A stretch of 26,597 nt of DNA from F1-120-MAGs238 sp964484185 (GCA_964484185.1 CAZAEQ010000053.1:1-26597); one strand, 5' to 3'. Positions 14,641 to 23,602 are shown, numbered from the stretch's first letter. The notes: generated by a model from the sequence alone, not told the origin. A program made the numbers and translations.

Positions 14641-15627
14641 GTGATAGACCGAAAGGGATATCGACTACGATTGGTGATGCTTTGGTCAGGGATCACAGCC
14701 TGTCTTGCCGTTGCAATATTGCTCTGGGGCCGTCGCTGGAAGCGGCGCGGGCCCGAAGGACGCTGTAGCAGGTGCGACCAGATCGTGGATGGGATTGCCT
14801 CTGGAGTGTGCCCTGAATGCGGCTCCAATCTGTGTCGCTCCGGGGCAGTCGCCCGGTACTCACAAGCGAAGCATCAACTATTGGTTGTATTGGCTGCGTT
14901 GGTGTTACTTTTTTCTGCGCCGCGGTTTGCTTATCTGCTGTATGGTGCGTTCACAGAGCCGGGATGGCAGACAACTGTCCCTGCCTGGTGGTTAAGCCAA
15001 ATGGAAATGCGACTCGCAACAGGAGCCCGGCTTGAGCAGGCAGCACACGGACTCCTTGCGGCGCGCGACCAACAGCGCATCTCGGATTCCCAGTTTAACA
15101 CCGGGGCTCGTCGAGCGTTTGGCCGAATGCTTGACAGTCTCAAGGCGGGGGCTGCTCCGTCAAAGTCCCTTAAGTTACTTGCTCGCATTGGAGCTGAAGA
15201 CAAAGCGATCACAAAGGCACAGATCGCAACGGCGATCCAACTCTCGACAACAGTGACTCAGTGGACTGCGAAGTCTGCATCCAGCGTGCAGACCGATCCG
15301 GGCGGCGTGGTCGAGTGCGACTTTCTACCCGAGACATGGCAGCTGGAATTCGAATACGACATAAAGGACGCGAATGGTGCGCTCATCGAGAACCACGGGG
15401 GCGGCCAGTATCACGGGTGGGATCGAGGAAACTCCGGGCGAGTCCTCTTTCATTACCCACTAATCAGTGTGCCTCCAGGTCCGGGTCCGTATTCGTGCGA
15501 GTGGACCCTGAAAGTTATTCCACCCGGCGGACCATACTGGTTTTCTCATCAGTGGACCCTGCTCAATCCATTTGTGGTCTCGCCAACATCTCCTGAGCAC
15601 AGTCTTCAAGGGTCACCCGGCGGCTAA
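14641..15627 (+). CDS. membrane protein with internal zinc ribbon and large outer domain
   Basis: This is a protein of about 328 residues if it starts at GTG 14641; TTG 14608, GTG 14674 and ATG 14677 are also in frame, and none has a clear ribosome binding site. TM1 lies just after the start (LVMLWSGITACLAVAILLW). A basic patch, RRWKRR, precedes a zinc ribbon with CSRC, ten residues, then CPEC. TM2 follows (LLVVLAALVLLFS). The remaining 240 residues are probably outside, with helices to about residue 205 and then a beta-rich end with PGPGPYSCEWTL. The ribbon is thus between the two helices, the reverse of the minus-strand neighbours where it is terminal. Its last codons overlap a truncated minus-strand gene. 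Function unknown. Confidence 0.78.
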   Translation: MIDRKGYRLRLVMLWSGITACLAVAILLWGRRWKRRGPEGRCSRCDQIVDGIASGVCPECGSNLCRSGAVARYSQAKHQLLVVLAALVLLFSAPRFAYLLYGAFTEPGWQTTVPAWWLSQMEMRLATGARLEQAAHGLLAARDQQRISDSQFNTGARRAFGRMLDSLKAGAAPSKSLKLLARIGAEDKAITKAQIATAIQLSTTVTQWTAKSASSVQTDPGGVVECDFLPETWQLEFEYDIKDANGALIENHGGGQYHGWDRGNSGRVLFHYPLISVPPGPGPYSCEWTLKVIPPGGPYWFSHQWTLLNPFVVSPTSPEHSLQGSPGG

Positions 15628-15672
15628 AACCATCAGAATCAACAACCTGCGTCGATTCACATATCGCCTCAC
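15613..15672 (-). pseudogene. truncated third gene of the zinc-ribbon chain
   Basis: This is a 19-codon frame starting with a GTG that overlaps the previous stop in GTGA, exactly like the intact couplings. It encodes VRRYVNRRRLLILMVLAAG and then stops. The start matches MRYVNRRRLVMVAVLAAL of the gene at 16082-16711, and the DNA shares CGTCGATTCACATATCGC. The rest of the gene, including the second helix and ribbon, is gone. The break coincides with the 3-prime end of the plus-strand gene. It is too short to be functional and is read as a relic of a third chain member. Confidence 0.75.
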
Positions 15673-16085
15673 ATCTTCACTCCTACGCCACACTCCGGAC
15701 ACACCTCAAGCCCGCGAATGTCGTAGCTGCATTGCTTGCAGAGGCCGGGCCTTGAGAGGCGTCGGTCGCGGTGCCAGAGCCACGCGGTTGGAGCGACGAT
15801 CACAAGTGCGCAAACCCAGAAGGGAATTTCACACACGCGGTCAGACACAAACGTGTCTGTAAAGCCAGCAATTGGAGTGTTGTGATTCAGAGTGAATTGT
15901 GAAGTTAGGAACGATTGAAAGGAGGCACGGCCGAAAGTTTCAGGCCCAAAGTCATACGTCCCGAACTTGAAGGCACCACCCCTAAAAGAAAGCGACGCGG
16001 TGAGAGCCCAGACCACTAGCAGCAGCACCGACAGGATCAATCCAGTCCATCTGCACACCTTGCAAAGTTTGGGCAATCGCCTCAC
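15669..16085 (-). CDS. membrane protein with C-terminal zinc ribbon (chain 2, second gene)
   Basis: This protein has 138 residues from GTG 16085, overlapping the TGA of the previous gene in GTGA. The leader VRRLPKLCKVCRW, TM1 (TGLILSVLLLVVW) and the C-terminal WHRDRRLSRPGLCKQCSYDIRGL plus CPECG ribbon are near-copies of the gene at 13550-13990. The outer segment between them (about residues 28-95, SFRGGAFKFGTYDFG to TFVSDRVCE) shows no resemblance. TM2 is FWVCALVIVAPTAWLW. The ribbon retains all four Cys. A truncated third member follows with the same 4-bp overlap. Conserved cytoplasmic ends and a free outer segment suggest a shared inner partner and different outer contacts; this is inference. 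Confidence 0.85.
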   Translation of the reverse strand: MRRLPKLCKVCRWTGLILSVLLLVVWALTASLSFRGGAFKFGTYDFGPETFGRASFQSFLTSQFTLNHNTPIAGFTDTFVSDRVCEIPFWVCALVIVAPTAWLWHRDRRLSRPGLCKQCSYDIRGLEVCPECGVGVKM

Positions 16086-16711
16086 GCCTTCACCCCCACG
16101 CCGCACTCGGGACAAGTCTCAGCGCTCGTCAATGGATAGCGGCACTTCCAACACAGCCCTCGCACCGTTCGCCACCGGGCGCACGCGCAAGCGTACAGGT
16201 AGTACGACGCGGCAATCAGGAGAACCGAGAGCAGGATGTTTCCGCACATACCGAGCCAGAGAACCCGCAAGGGAATAATCCATGGGCCGTATCCAAGCCC
16301 TGGGCGTATTGCGCTGCCGCCCCAATCTTCCGAATACACCGGCGCGATCTGGTTAAGCGAATAGCAGTAGATCGATCGGAACGGCCACCCGTAGCGCAAG
16401 TGTCGGACTGGGGTCGTTGGGCCGAGCCCTTCCCAAACCGTGCGCGGCGCACGTAGGAAATGGGAGTTCACAAAGCGCACTTTGTCTTGAATTCCCATAT
16501 GCTCCTGCACGGAGACAATGGCCGAGTCCTCCATCCAATTCGACCGCTGATAAACATCAATTGGTTTCTTTATGAGCTGGCTGCTAAAGCCCGGCGAACG
16601 AGACCTGGTGTACTCCCAAGCCAGCCATATTTGCAGGTACGGCAAAACCGCACCAAACAGCGCGGCCAGCACCGCCACCATCACCAACCTTCGTCGATTC
16701 ACATATCGCAT
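16082..16711 (-). CDS. membrane protein with C-terminal zinc ribbon (chain 2, first gene)
   Basis: This protein has 209 residues from ATG 16711, with AAGG close upstream; longer starts to 16774 exist. The leader MRYVNRRRLV precedes TM1 (about 10-30). An outer segment of some 120 residues follows (KPIDVYQ, MEDSAIVSVQEHMG, SEDWGG), then TM2 (VLWLGMCGNILLSVLLIAA). The ribbon has CWKCRYPLTSAET and CPECGVGVKA. It is the longest outer domain of the family here. The stop overlaps the next start by 4 bp. The gene upstream, the dockerin gene ending at 16830, is separated by a strong hairpin, so this chain probably has its own promoter in 16712-16778. Function unknown. Confidence 0.82.
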   Translation of the reverse strand: MRYVNRRRLVMVAVLAALFGAVLPYLQIWLAWEYTRSRSPGFSSQLIKKPIDVYQRSNWMEDSAIVSVQEHMGIQDKVRFVNSHFLRAPRTVWEGLGPTTPVRHLRYGWPFRSIYCYSLNQIAPVYSEDWGGSAIRPGLGYGPWIIPLRVLWLGMCGNILLSVLLIAASYYLYACACARWRTVRGLCWKCRYPLTSAETCPECGVGVKA

Positions 16712-16778
16712 GCACCTTGAGCATACCCGATTAGCCCTCTCGCCGCGCAGCAAGTACGCACAACCCAGAATCAAACAT

Positions 16779-16809
16779 GGCCCCGGACTCCCATCCGGGG
16801 CCTTTTCTT
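16779..16809. terminator. strong terminator hairpin
   Basis: GGCCCCGG (16779-16786) and CCGGGGCC (16795-16802) form an 8-bp GC-rich stem with an 8-nt loop. On the plus strand TTTTCTT follows directly; on the minus strand a weaker ATGTTTGATT follows. Its place, 28 nt past the stop of the dockerin gene at 16830, suggests it ends that minus-strand transcript and isolates the zinc-ribbon chain. Confidence 0.7.
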
Positions 16810-16829
16810 ACTCGCGAAGCGAAGATCCC

Positions 16830-19190
16830 TTAGCAACCAATACTGAATGCATCCACAAAATCCAGGTAATCAAAGAAATCAATCACCCCATCTTCGTTGA
16901 AATCCGCCGCCGGAAGAGACGCGGAGAACGCATCCACGAAATCCAGGTAGTCAAAGAAGTCCACCGTCTCATCGCAATTGAAATCCGCAAAGCAGAACGA
17001 CAGCGTCGCGACCTCGCTCGTAGTCGCGCCGCACGTGTTCGTCGCCACACAGGTGTAATTCCCCGCATCGCCGCGCACCAGACTCAGGATCGTGAGATTG
17101 GGCTGGTCAGAGCCGACGTATCGCCCGCCCAGCGGCAGCGGCACGCCCTCTTTATGCCAGCGATAGGTCACGATCGCCGGTTCCGCCGACACGTTCACAT
17201 TGAACAATGCATACGAACCGCGGCATGGCACGATGTTCTCCGGCTGTCTGCGAAACGCGGGTTTCCACTGCGTCTGCAGCGAACTGATCGCCATATCGCT
17301 TCGACTGGTATCGCCCACATATGTGCGTGAGCCGATCATCGTGAACGCGCCGTAGTCTCCCAGCAGCGATCCGATCACGACGGGTTGCGTCAACGATGAA
17401 ACATCGATGCGATGAATGCCGTGCTCGGAGTATCCATTGCCCACATAGCCCTCAAGATGCAGGACGCCGCTGCGATAGATGATCGGCGTATACACACCCG
17501 CCCGCACATCAGGCATCGAGGCGATCACCAGAGGATTCGACCTATTCGTCACATCGAGAATCTCAACACCGTTGCCGCGACCCAGAAACAACGTGTTCCC
17601 CGTCACCGCCAGCCCGTAGCATGAACCTAATAACGGCGTCGCAGAAAAACCCACAAGCTGCGGCGATGTCTGATTGGCAAGACTCAAGATCCACAGGCCG
17701 TTGTCGCGCGTACCCAGATACAAATACGAACCCAGAATCTTGATGCTCGTCGCCACGCCCCCCAGCGTGTAAGTGCCCACGACCGTGGGGAGTGATGGAT
17801 TGGAGATGTTGACGATCTGGACCCCGGACTGGCCGCAGAAATAGGCAAAATTACCGGAGAACGCAGTCTCGTAGTCCGCGTCAAATCCACTGAGGTCAGC
17901 ACGCACAAACGGCGCCGCAGAATTCGTGACGTTCACCACGCGAAGGTGGTCATCGCAGCCGGTGATGTAGGCGTTCCCATTAAACACGCCCAGCGTGCGC
18001 GAAGAACATCCATGAACCGCGGAATCCGGCAATGTCACCGAACCCAGCAGCACCGGAGCGTCCGGCGCCACCGTCGAGAAGATCCGCAATCCAAGCTCAT
18101 CGAGCACATACAAGGTCGTGCCGATATCAACCATGTCTTCGATGCGGCTGGGAAATGGTGCCGCGATCGATCCAAGCTGATTGATCGCGGAGGGATTGCC
18201 GATCTGCAAAATGGTCACACCGCCCTCGCGGTCAGCGTTGTAAAGCCGATCGCCCACGATTTCAATATCAGAACTGGTCCCCACCGTGTTCGCAGGCGTG
18301 TACGGCGTCGGCGCTGTCGGAGTCGCAAGGTTGTATGGTCGAACTCCGCCGTACGACGATGCAAGGTACAACGTTGATCCAAGAATTGCCGCATCGTTCG
18401 CGCCGATATTGGCGATCGTGCCCAACTGCGGAAAGCTCGGGAAACTTGCCAGAGAGAGAATCTCCACTCGTGTGCCATGGGCGACATACGCATAGTTGCC
18501 CGATGTCACGACCTTGCCCATTCCAGAGCCTACAGCATTGTCATAATTCCCGAGCAATGTCATCGCCGCGGGATCGGCGATATTGATCGCCGCAAGCCGC
18601 CAGGTGGAGGCGAGGCCATAGCCTACAAACGCCCGCGAGCCTGAAACTGAAATGCTGACATCCGAGTAGTAGAGCGAAGGCGCGGGAAGCGTGAGTTGAC
18701 CCACAAACAGCGGCACACCAAAAGACATGTCGATCGCCGTGATGGTGCATTGCCCGCCGTTGGGATGCTTCGAGATATACACATCGGTGCCGCTGAACTC
18801 GAAATCAATATGATCCCCTGTATCGAACGTCGAGTCGAAGACAGGTGCAGCCCCCGAGACCGAATAGACACGGATGTTCTGCGGCACCAGGTTGAACCCA
18901 TCGCCTGTCACGACATACGCCTTGCCGCCGAACACTTTCATCTTGCCCAGCACATCGCCAACTTCCAGTCGCCCCGTGCGCACGGGAGCAGCGGCATTCG
19001 ACACGTTGTAGATTTCAAGGCCGCGATTGTTCGCGACCAGAATTCGGTTTGAATCAATAGATGTCAGATGCGGAACATCTCCTCCCAGCCGCGCAGTCAC
19101 CTGCGGCGTGCACTGGGCAATAGCATGGTCAACAGCGATCGATGCGAGCGCGATCAGCGCGGCAGTTTTGATCAAAGAAAGTAGATTCAC
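16830..19190 (-). CDS. secreted LVIVD-repeat beta-propeller protein with Ig-like and GC-type dockerin modules
   Basis: This protein has 786 residues from GTG 19190, chosen because AGGAG sits five nucleotides upstream. The signal peptide (VNLLSLIKTAALIALASIA) ends near AIAQ. Residues about 35-640 are a long run of LVIVD-type repeats, each with a strand such as LEIYNVSNAAAPVRTG, VQIVNISNPSLPTVVG or VEILDVTNRSNPLVIA, typical of surface propellers. An Ig-like domain follows (about 655-730, GNYTCVATNTCGATTSE). The last 52 residues are a two-EF-hand dockerin ending SIGC. It is followed by a strong hairpin. Role probably adhesive or structural; ligand unknown. Confidence 0.92.
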   Translation of the reverse strand: MNLLSLIKTAALIALASIAVDHAIAQCTPQVTARLGGDVPHLTSIDSNRILVANNRGLEIYNVSNAAAPVRTGRLEVGDVLGKMKVFGGKAYVVTGDGFNLVPQNIRVYSVSGAAPVFDSTFDTGDHIDFEFSGTDVYISKHPNGGQCTITAIDMSFGVPLFVGQLTLPAPSLYYSDVSISVSGSRAFVGYGLASTWRLAAINIADPAAMTLLGNYDNAVGSGMGKVVTSGNYAYVAHGTRVEILSLASFPSFPQLGTIANIGANDAAILGSTLYLASSYGGVRPYNLATPTAPTPYTPANTVGTSSDIEIVGDRLYNADREGGVTILQIGNPSAINQLGSIAAPFPSRIEDMVDIGTTLYVLDELGLRIFSTVAPDAPVLLGSVTLPDSAVHGCSSRTLGVFNGNAYITGCDDHLRVVNVTNSAAPFVRADLSGFDADYETAFSGNFAYFCGQSGVQIVNISNPSLPTVVGTYTLGGVATSIKILGSYLYLGTRDNGLWILSLANQTSPQLVGFSATPLLGSCYGLAVTGNTLFLGRGNGVEILDVTNRSNPLVIASMPDVRAGVYTPIIYRSGVLHLEGYVGNGYSEHGIHRIDVSSLTQPVVIGSLLGDYGAFTMIGSRTYVGDTSRSDMAISSLQTQWKPAFRRQPENIVPCRGSYALFNVNVSAEPAIVTYRWHKEGVPLPLGGRYVGSDQPNLTILSLVRGDAGNYTCVATNTCGATTSEVATLSFCFADFNCDETVDFFDYLDFVDAFSASLPAADFNEDGVIDFFDYLDFVDAFSIGC

Positions 19191-19195
19191 AGTCT

Positions 19196-19200
19196 CTCCT
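19196..19200 (-). promoter_or_regulatory. ribosome binding site that fixes GTG 19190
   Basis: AGGAG on the minus strand stands five nucleotides before GTG 19190, placing the start exactly at the signal peptide. The longer frame to 19250 would put polar residues ahead of it. Confidence 0.7.
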
Positions 19201-19307
19201 GGGTACAGCCAATCACCACGCGTGCACACGCCTTTCCGCGTGCTGCACACGATTGTACCAAGTGGACACAGGCGGACGCAAGGCTAAATATGCGGCCTTT
19301 TCATCGC

Positions 19308-20927
19308 TCAGCAGCCGATACTGAACGCATCGACGAAATCCAGGTAGTCAAAGAAGTCGAGCACGCCATCAGAGTTGAAGTCTGCCGATGGCAACTGCGA
19401 GCTGAATGCATCAACGAAGTCCAGGTAGTCAAAGAAATCCAGCGAGTCATCGCAGTTGAAGTTGGCCAGGCAGACTCCCACAGATGCGTCATCGCTGGTG
19501 ACGCTCCCGCACTCGGTCGTGACCACGCAGCGCCAGGAGCGGAAACCGTTTTCAGGGCCCTGGTAATCTTCATGCAATGTTACTTGCACAGTGGCGGTGG
19601 TCGCATTGGCAGCTGTTCCGACGGTTGCGCCGCCGGGGCCGATCAATGAACCGTTGGACACGTTGACCCACTGGTTCGCACTGTCCATCGCCTGCCATTG
19701 ATAGGTGAATGGTCCGTTGCCCGCAGGAGTGACCGTGAACGCAACGGTGCCACCGGGGCATGTGCCGCGATCCGCGGGATGATTCGCGAGCGTCGGTGTT
19801 GGCGGAATATAACGGGCAAAGCGATTCACCGCGACCGCACCAGCAAGAATGAAATCCCCGGCAGCTTCGATCTCGCCGTTGGGCATGACGGCCAGGGCGC
19901 GAACAGATCCAGTTACGCCCGGGCCCATCGCAGACCAGGTTGTGCCATTCCAGCGTGCCACAGAATTGGCGGTGACCGTGCCCGCATTGTTGAAGAATCC
20001 GCCGATCAACAGATCACCATTGGGAAGAAGCTGCAACGCAAAGGAATCGCTGCCGACGCCCGCGCCCAGCGCAGACCAGCCGCTGGTGGCGTTCCACTTG
20101 GCGACAAAGTTGGCGGGAATGCCGCCCGCAACTGTGAAGAGTCCGCAGGCAAAGAGGTCGCCGTTGGTTTTTGCGGTCAGTGCATAAACCTGGAAGTTTG
20201 TGCCAGAGCCCATTGCTGACCAGGTTGAACCATTCCAGCGCGCGATGCGGCTCGCGGGAGAACCGCCAGCTGTTGTAAACGCGCCGCCGGCAACAATGTC
20301 GCCGTTGGGCAGTTCGGTAACGGCAAAGACATCGCCGCCAAGACCGGTGCCGAGCGCTGACCAGGTGCTGCCGTTCCATCGCGCGACACGATTGGCCGAG
20401 AGAGCGCCGATGGTTGTGAAGTTCCCACCTGCAATCAAGTCGCCATTAGCGGCGACGTGAAGATCAAACACGCAGAAGCCATTGAACGCCCCACCCACCG
20501 GCGACCAGGTTGTTCCATTCCATTTTGAAATATACGTGACCGGCACGCCACCGGCATTGGTGAACTGTCCGCCCGCGACCAGTTCGCCATTGGGAAGACT
20601 TGCGAAGCAATATGGGGGCTGATTGAATCCGCTGCTCAATGCAGTCCATGTCTGCGACGGCGGGTCGTAGAGCGCGATCTTGTTCGCGGCGACGCCGCCT
20701 GCGGAAGAGAAATTGCCACCGACGACCAGGCGCGGGGCGAGTGGACCTGCGCCATCAGAATCCCAGAGCGTCAACGCCCGCAATGGACCAAGGTTGGTGC
20801 CTGGAATTGCGCCGCTTGCGAGCCATTCAGCGCTGCACTGGGCGTGCGCACTCATGGACATGGTCGTCAACACCAGGGACGCAGCAATCCGCTGCGGCGT
20901 TGTTGCCGCGTTCAGTACGTTGAACAT
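19308..20927 (-). CDS. secreted kelch-like repeat protein with Ig-like and GC-type dockerin modules
   Basis: This protein has 539 residues from ATG 20927, after a GGGAGAGAAGAG purine run. The signal peptide ends near AHAQC (about residue 31). Residues about 35-370 hold about seven repeats of some 47 residues, each with a LPNGDxVAGGxFTxAGG strand and an ARWNGSTWSALG strand, matching kelch-like or delta-60-type propeller blades. An Ig-like domain follows (about 375-480, with a Cys pair and the WRCVVTTECGSVTSD pattern). The tail is a two-EF-hand dockerin ending SIGC. The repeats are very regular, suggesting recent internal expansion. Neighbouring dockerin genes are in the same direction but separated by over 100 bp. 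Confidence 0.92.
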   Translation of the reverse strand: MFNVLNAATTPQRIAASLVLTTMSMSAHAQCSAEWLASGAIPGTNLGPLRALTLWDSDGAGPLAPRLVVGGNFSSAGGVAANKIALYDPPSQTWTALSSGFNQPPYCFASLPNGELVAGGQFTNAGGVPVTYISKWNGTTWSPVGGAFNGFCVFDLHVAANGDLIAGGNFTTIGALSANRVARWNGSTWSALGTGLGGDVFAVTELPNGDIVAGGAFTTAGGSPASRIARWNGSTWSAMGSGTNFQVYALTAKTNGDLFACGLFTVAGGIPANFVAKWNATSGWSALGAGVGSDSFALQLLPNGDLLIGGFFNNAGTVTANSVARWNGTTWSAMGPGVTGSVRALAVMPNGEIEAAGDFILAGAVAVNRFARYIPPTPTLANHPADRGTCPGGTVAFTVTPAGNGPFTYQWQAMDSANQWVNVSNGSLIGPGGATVGTAANATTATVQVTLHEDYQGPENGFRSWRCVVTTECGSVTSDDASVGVCLANFNCDDSLDFFDYLDFVDAFSSQLPSADFNSDGVLDFFDYLDFVDAFSIGC

Positions 20928-21066
20928 TTCTCTTCTCTCCCTTAGATTGATGCAAGGCGGGGAAACAAACCCCCGAACAGACTCTCGCAACAATGTAAGT
21001 GCAAGTGTACCACGCAAATGGAGCATTTTTACTGCGGCATTGGCACCTATGGGACTATGTCGGCGT

Positions 21067-21085
21067 CCTTGGAATTATTCCAAGG
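21067..21085. other. perfect short hairpin after a dockerin gene
   Basis: CCTTGGAA and TTCCAAGG form an 8-bp stem with a 3-nt loop, 25 nt past the stop at 21111 on the minus strand. No U-tract follows, so it may protect or process the 3-prime end or be a binding site rather than an intrinsic terminator. Confidence 0.4.
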
Positions 21086-21110
21086 CCGCGTTTGTGCATA
21101 ATGGAATCGT

Positions 21111-23567
21111 TCAACACCCGGCACTGAATGCATCTACAAAGTCCAGGTAATCAAAGAAGTCAATATTGCCATCTCCATTGAAATCTGAGTTTGGGAAACT
21201 CGCGGAATACGCATCAACAAAGTCAAGATAGTCAAAGAAGTCGGCAGAGCCATCACAATTGAAGTCGCCGCGGCAGAGAATCATGGTTCCGGGAATGGGG
21301 TACTGCCAGCCGCACGGTCCCAGCACCGCACATCTGAAGTAGAGGTAATTAGGCGAAGTCTGCGGCTCAATGATGTCAAACGACATATTGAGCGAGGTTG
21401 CGCCGGAGATGTTGGCGGTGATGCCTGTGAAACTATCAACGTAGTAGCCGTTGGGCAAATCGGTCCAAGTGAAGAAGATTGGGTTTTGCATCTGCCATTG
21501 ATACTGGAACGAATTGCCGGAGAGCACCGAGGCTGAGAAATTTGCGGGGGTGTAGTGACAGAAGTACTGATCGTTGACGATGCCGAGCGTCACAGGATAA
21601 TCACGATTCAGTGTGGTCTCGATCGGGAAGACTGAATAACAGGGGTTGGAAACGACGCAGCGCACCGGAATGCTGGTGAAGGGGCCGAACTCAATCCCTG
21701 ACAACTGAAGATCTGTAGTGTCTGCCGTTGCAGCAATCCAGGCGACGCCGGTGTTCAAGTCAACCATGAACCCGTTGTTGATCGTGTTCCAGACCGTGCC
21801 ATTGAACCATTCCCAGTGTATTGAGGACGCGCCGGTAACATTGAATGAGAAGACAGCATTCCCACTGTTGCATGTATACACCGGCGCGGGGTTGGACCAG
21901 ACTGTCACCGGTCCGTGGACCGTGAGCGGGGCATACTCAGTCAGGACTTCGCCGCAGGAATTGGAAATCCGGCAGCGATACCACGCAAAGTCCATGGGGC
22001 TGCAATTGATGATCTGAAATTGAGGCGTAGTCCCGCCTGCATAGGTTGATCCAAGTCCCGATGGGCCGTCGACAATTGCGCCATTGAGTCTGAACCACTG
22101 GTAGGACAAGGTGCCGGCATTCACGCCGCCGCCTGCTGCGGTGAATGTTGCGGTATCTCCGCTGCACGCCATGGTGTGCACTGGTTGCAGCGTGACCGAT
22201 GGCACTGGTTGAATCTGAAGGTTTGTTGTTGGACCCTGGTGCGGGCAGGCGCCGGCTGAACTTGCGATGCAGTAGTAATCTCCTGTGTCGAGCGCAGTAG
22301 CTCCGGAGAGGTAGAGCATGAACGGGTTGAAGAGCGAAATATGGCTGCCGCCGGGCTGAAACCCTTCGACGATCAGCACGTTGTTTTTATACCATTGGAA
22401 GGATGAGATGCCTCCGGCGGGGCCGCCGGTGATTCCATTGGCGATGATATTGATGTTACCACCAGCACAGACCAATTGTGTTCCGTTGGTGCCGCCGAGT
22501 GTGCCGCATTGAAGATTGCTCGCACCCCAGCCGATTTCTACGCCATTGCGAATTCCAAGGCCGCACATATAGCGGCCATCAAGACTGATGCCAGTGACAT
22601 CAGTAAAGACAACGTTTTGGAGCTGGCCAGACAGACCTCTGCCAACCAGATGTGCCGCGAGCGTCATGGTTCCCAACGTGGGCGTCCATATGAAAGCCGT
22701 GGGATTTCCGGCGGCATCAATAGACCTTCCGCCAATGATCTGGCCTGCTCCCGCCATCGTCATTGGCCGCAGTTCAACGCCTCCGGCGAGCATCGGCAAC
22801 TGTTGCATGCCCGCAATGGGCGACCAGTAGAATCCGCGATCAACTCCATTGTTGGATGTTCCGGCGATGGCCAGACCATTTTGGCTTACACACGTTGCGA
22901 CCGCAGAGACCTGACCAGGGAGCGAGCCGAGACTCATCATTCCTTCACTTTGTCTCCATTTGAACGCGAGCGAACCGCTGCGTCCGACAACAGTGCTGGC
23001 ATCACCACTCACATCCATCGCGGCCGCACCGAATTGCGCGGGGAGCGTGCCAAGGTCCTCAAGTTGATACGTTGAGTACGAGAAGCGATATGCAAGTTCG
23101 GATGACTGCGTGAACTGGCGGCCAACGACAATGTCAGCGTTGTCACTGATGCCGCCAGCATCGGAAAAATCGGCCCAGGGGAACATTGGGACTGGAGTAA
23201 TGCCATTTCCACTGACATTCGCACGAAAGGCTCGTGGTCCAACAGTCCATCCGAACGGAAGCGTAAAGACGTTTGTATTTTCATAGCCGAAGAAGTTGGC
23301 TCCATTGCCGCTGATCGCGGTTGGATAGCTGCAACACTGGGCTTGGTGGATGAGGACCCCGCCCTGTTGGGCAACTTGTGAATGGAAGGATCGGAGTCCA
23401 GCGCCATCGTTTGAGAGTCCAATAAGGTCGAATCCATCATTGCTCAGATCGATAGCACGTGTGTAGGTGGCGTTGTGGTAGTATTCGGGGTTGTAGACAT
23501 AGAAGGTCTGAGCATGAGCAGCGCTCCCTGCAAGCAATGCAATGGCTGAGATGAGAATCTTTTTCAT
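21111..23567 (-). CDS. secreted HAF-like/Ig-like repeat protein with GC-type dockerin tail
   Basis: This protein has 818 residues from ATG 23567, with AAGGAA about 10 nt upstream. The signal peptide MKKILISAIALLAG ends near AHAQT. Residues about 25-360 contain HAF-like strands (LEDLGTLPAQFGAAAMDVSG, MMSLGSLPGQVSAVATCVS, MQQLPMLAGG) interleaved with AFKWRQ or FYWSP motifs. Four Cys-bearing Ig-like modules follow up to about 765. The tail is a two-EF-hand dockerin ending SAGC. The last Ig-like module and tail closely resemble those of the gene just upstream (23603-25744): YCHYTPANF versus YCHSTAANF, and YFRCAV plus CRGDFNCDGS in both. The two are tandem paralogs, and the 35-bp gap suggests one transcript. 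Confidence 0.92.
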   Translation of the reverse strand: MKKILISAIALLAGSAAHAQTFYVYNPEYYHNATYTRAIDLSNDGFDLIGLSNDGAGLRSFHSQVAQQGGVLIHQAQCCSYPTAISGNGANFFGYENTNVFTLPFGWTVGPRAFRANVSGNGITPVPMFPWADFSDAGGISDNADIVVGRQFTQSSELAYRFSYSTYQLEDLGTLPAQFGAAAMDVSGDASTVVGRSGSLAFKWRQSEGMMSLGSLPGQVSAVATCVSQNGLAIAGTSNNGVDRGFYWSPIAGMQQLPMLAGGVELRPMTMAGAGQIIGGRSIDAAGNPTAFIWTPTLGTMTLAAHLVGRGLSGQLQNVVFTDVTGISLDGRYMCGLGIRNGVEIGWGASNLQCGTLGGTNGTQLVCAGGNINIIANGITGGPAGGISSFQWYKNNVLIVEGFQPGGSHISLFNPFMLYLSGATALDTGDYYCIASSAGACPHQGPTTNLQIQPVPSVTLQPVHTMACSGDTATFTAAGGGVNAGTLSYQWFRLNGAIVDGPSGLGSTYAGGTTPQFQIINCSPMDFAWYRCRISNSCGEVLTEYAPLTVHGPVTVWSNPAPVYTCNSGNAVFSFNVTGASSIHWEWFNGTVWNTINNGFMVDLNTGVAWIAATADTTDLQLSGIEFGPFTSIPVRCVVSNPCYSVFPIETTLNRDYPVTLGIVNDQYFCHYTPANFSASVLSGNSFQYQWQMQNPIFFTWTDLPNGYYVDSFTGITANISGATSLNMSFDIIEPQTSPNYLYFRCAVLGPCGWQYPIPGTMILCRGDFNCDGSADFFDYLDFVDAYSASFPNSDFNGDGNIDFFDYLDFVDAFSAGC

Positions 23568-23602
23568 GAGGGTTCGTTCCTTTAAGTACAAACAGTGCCA
23601 GC

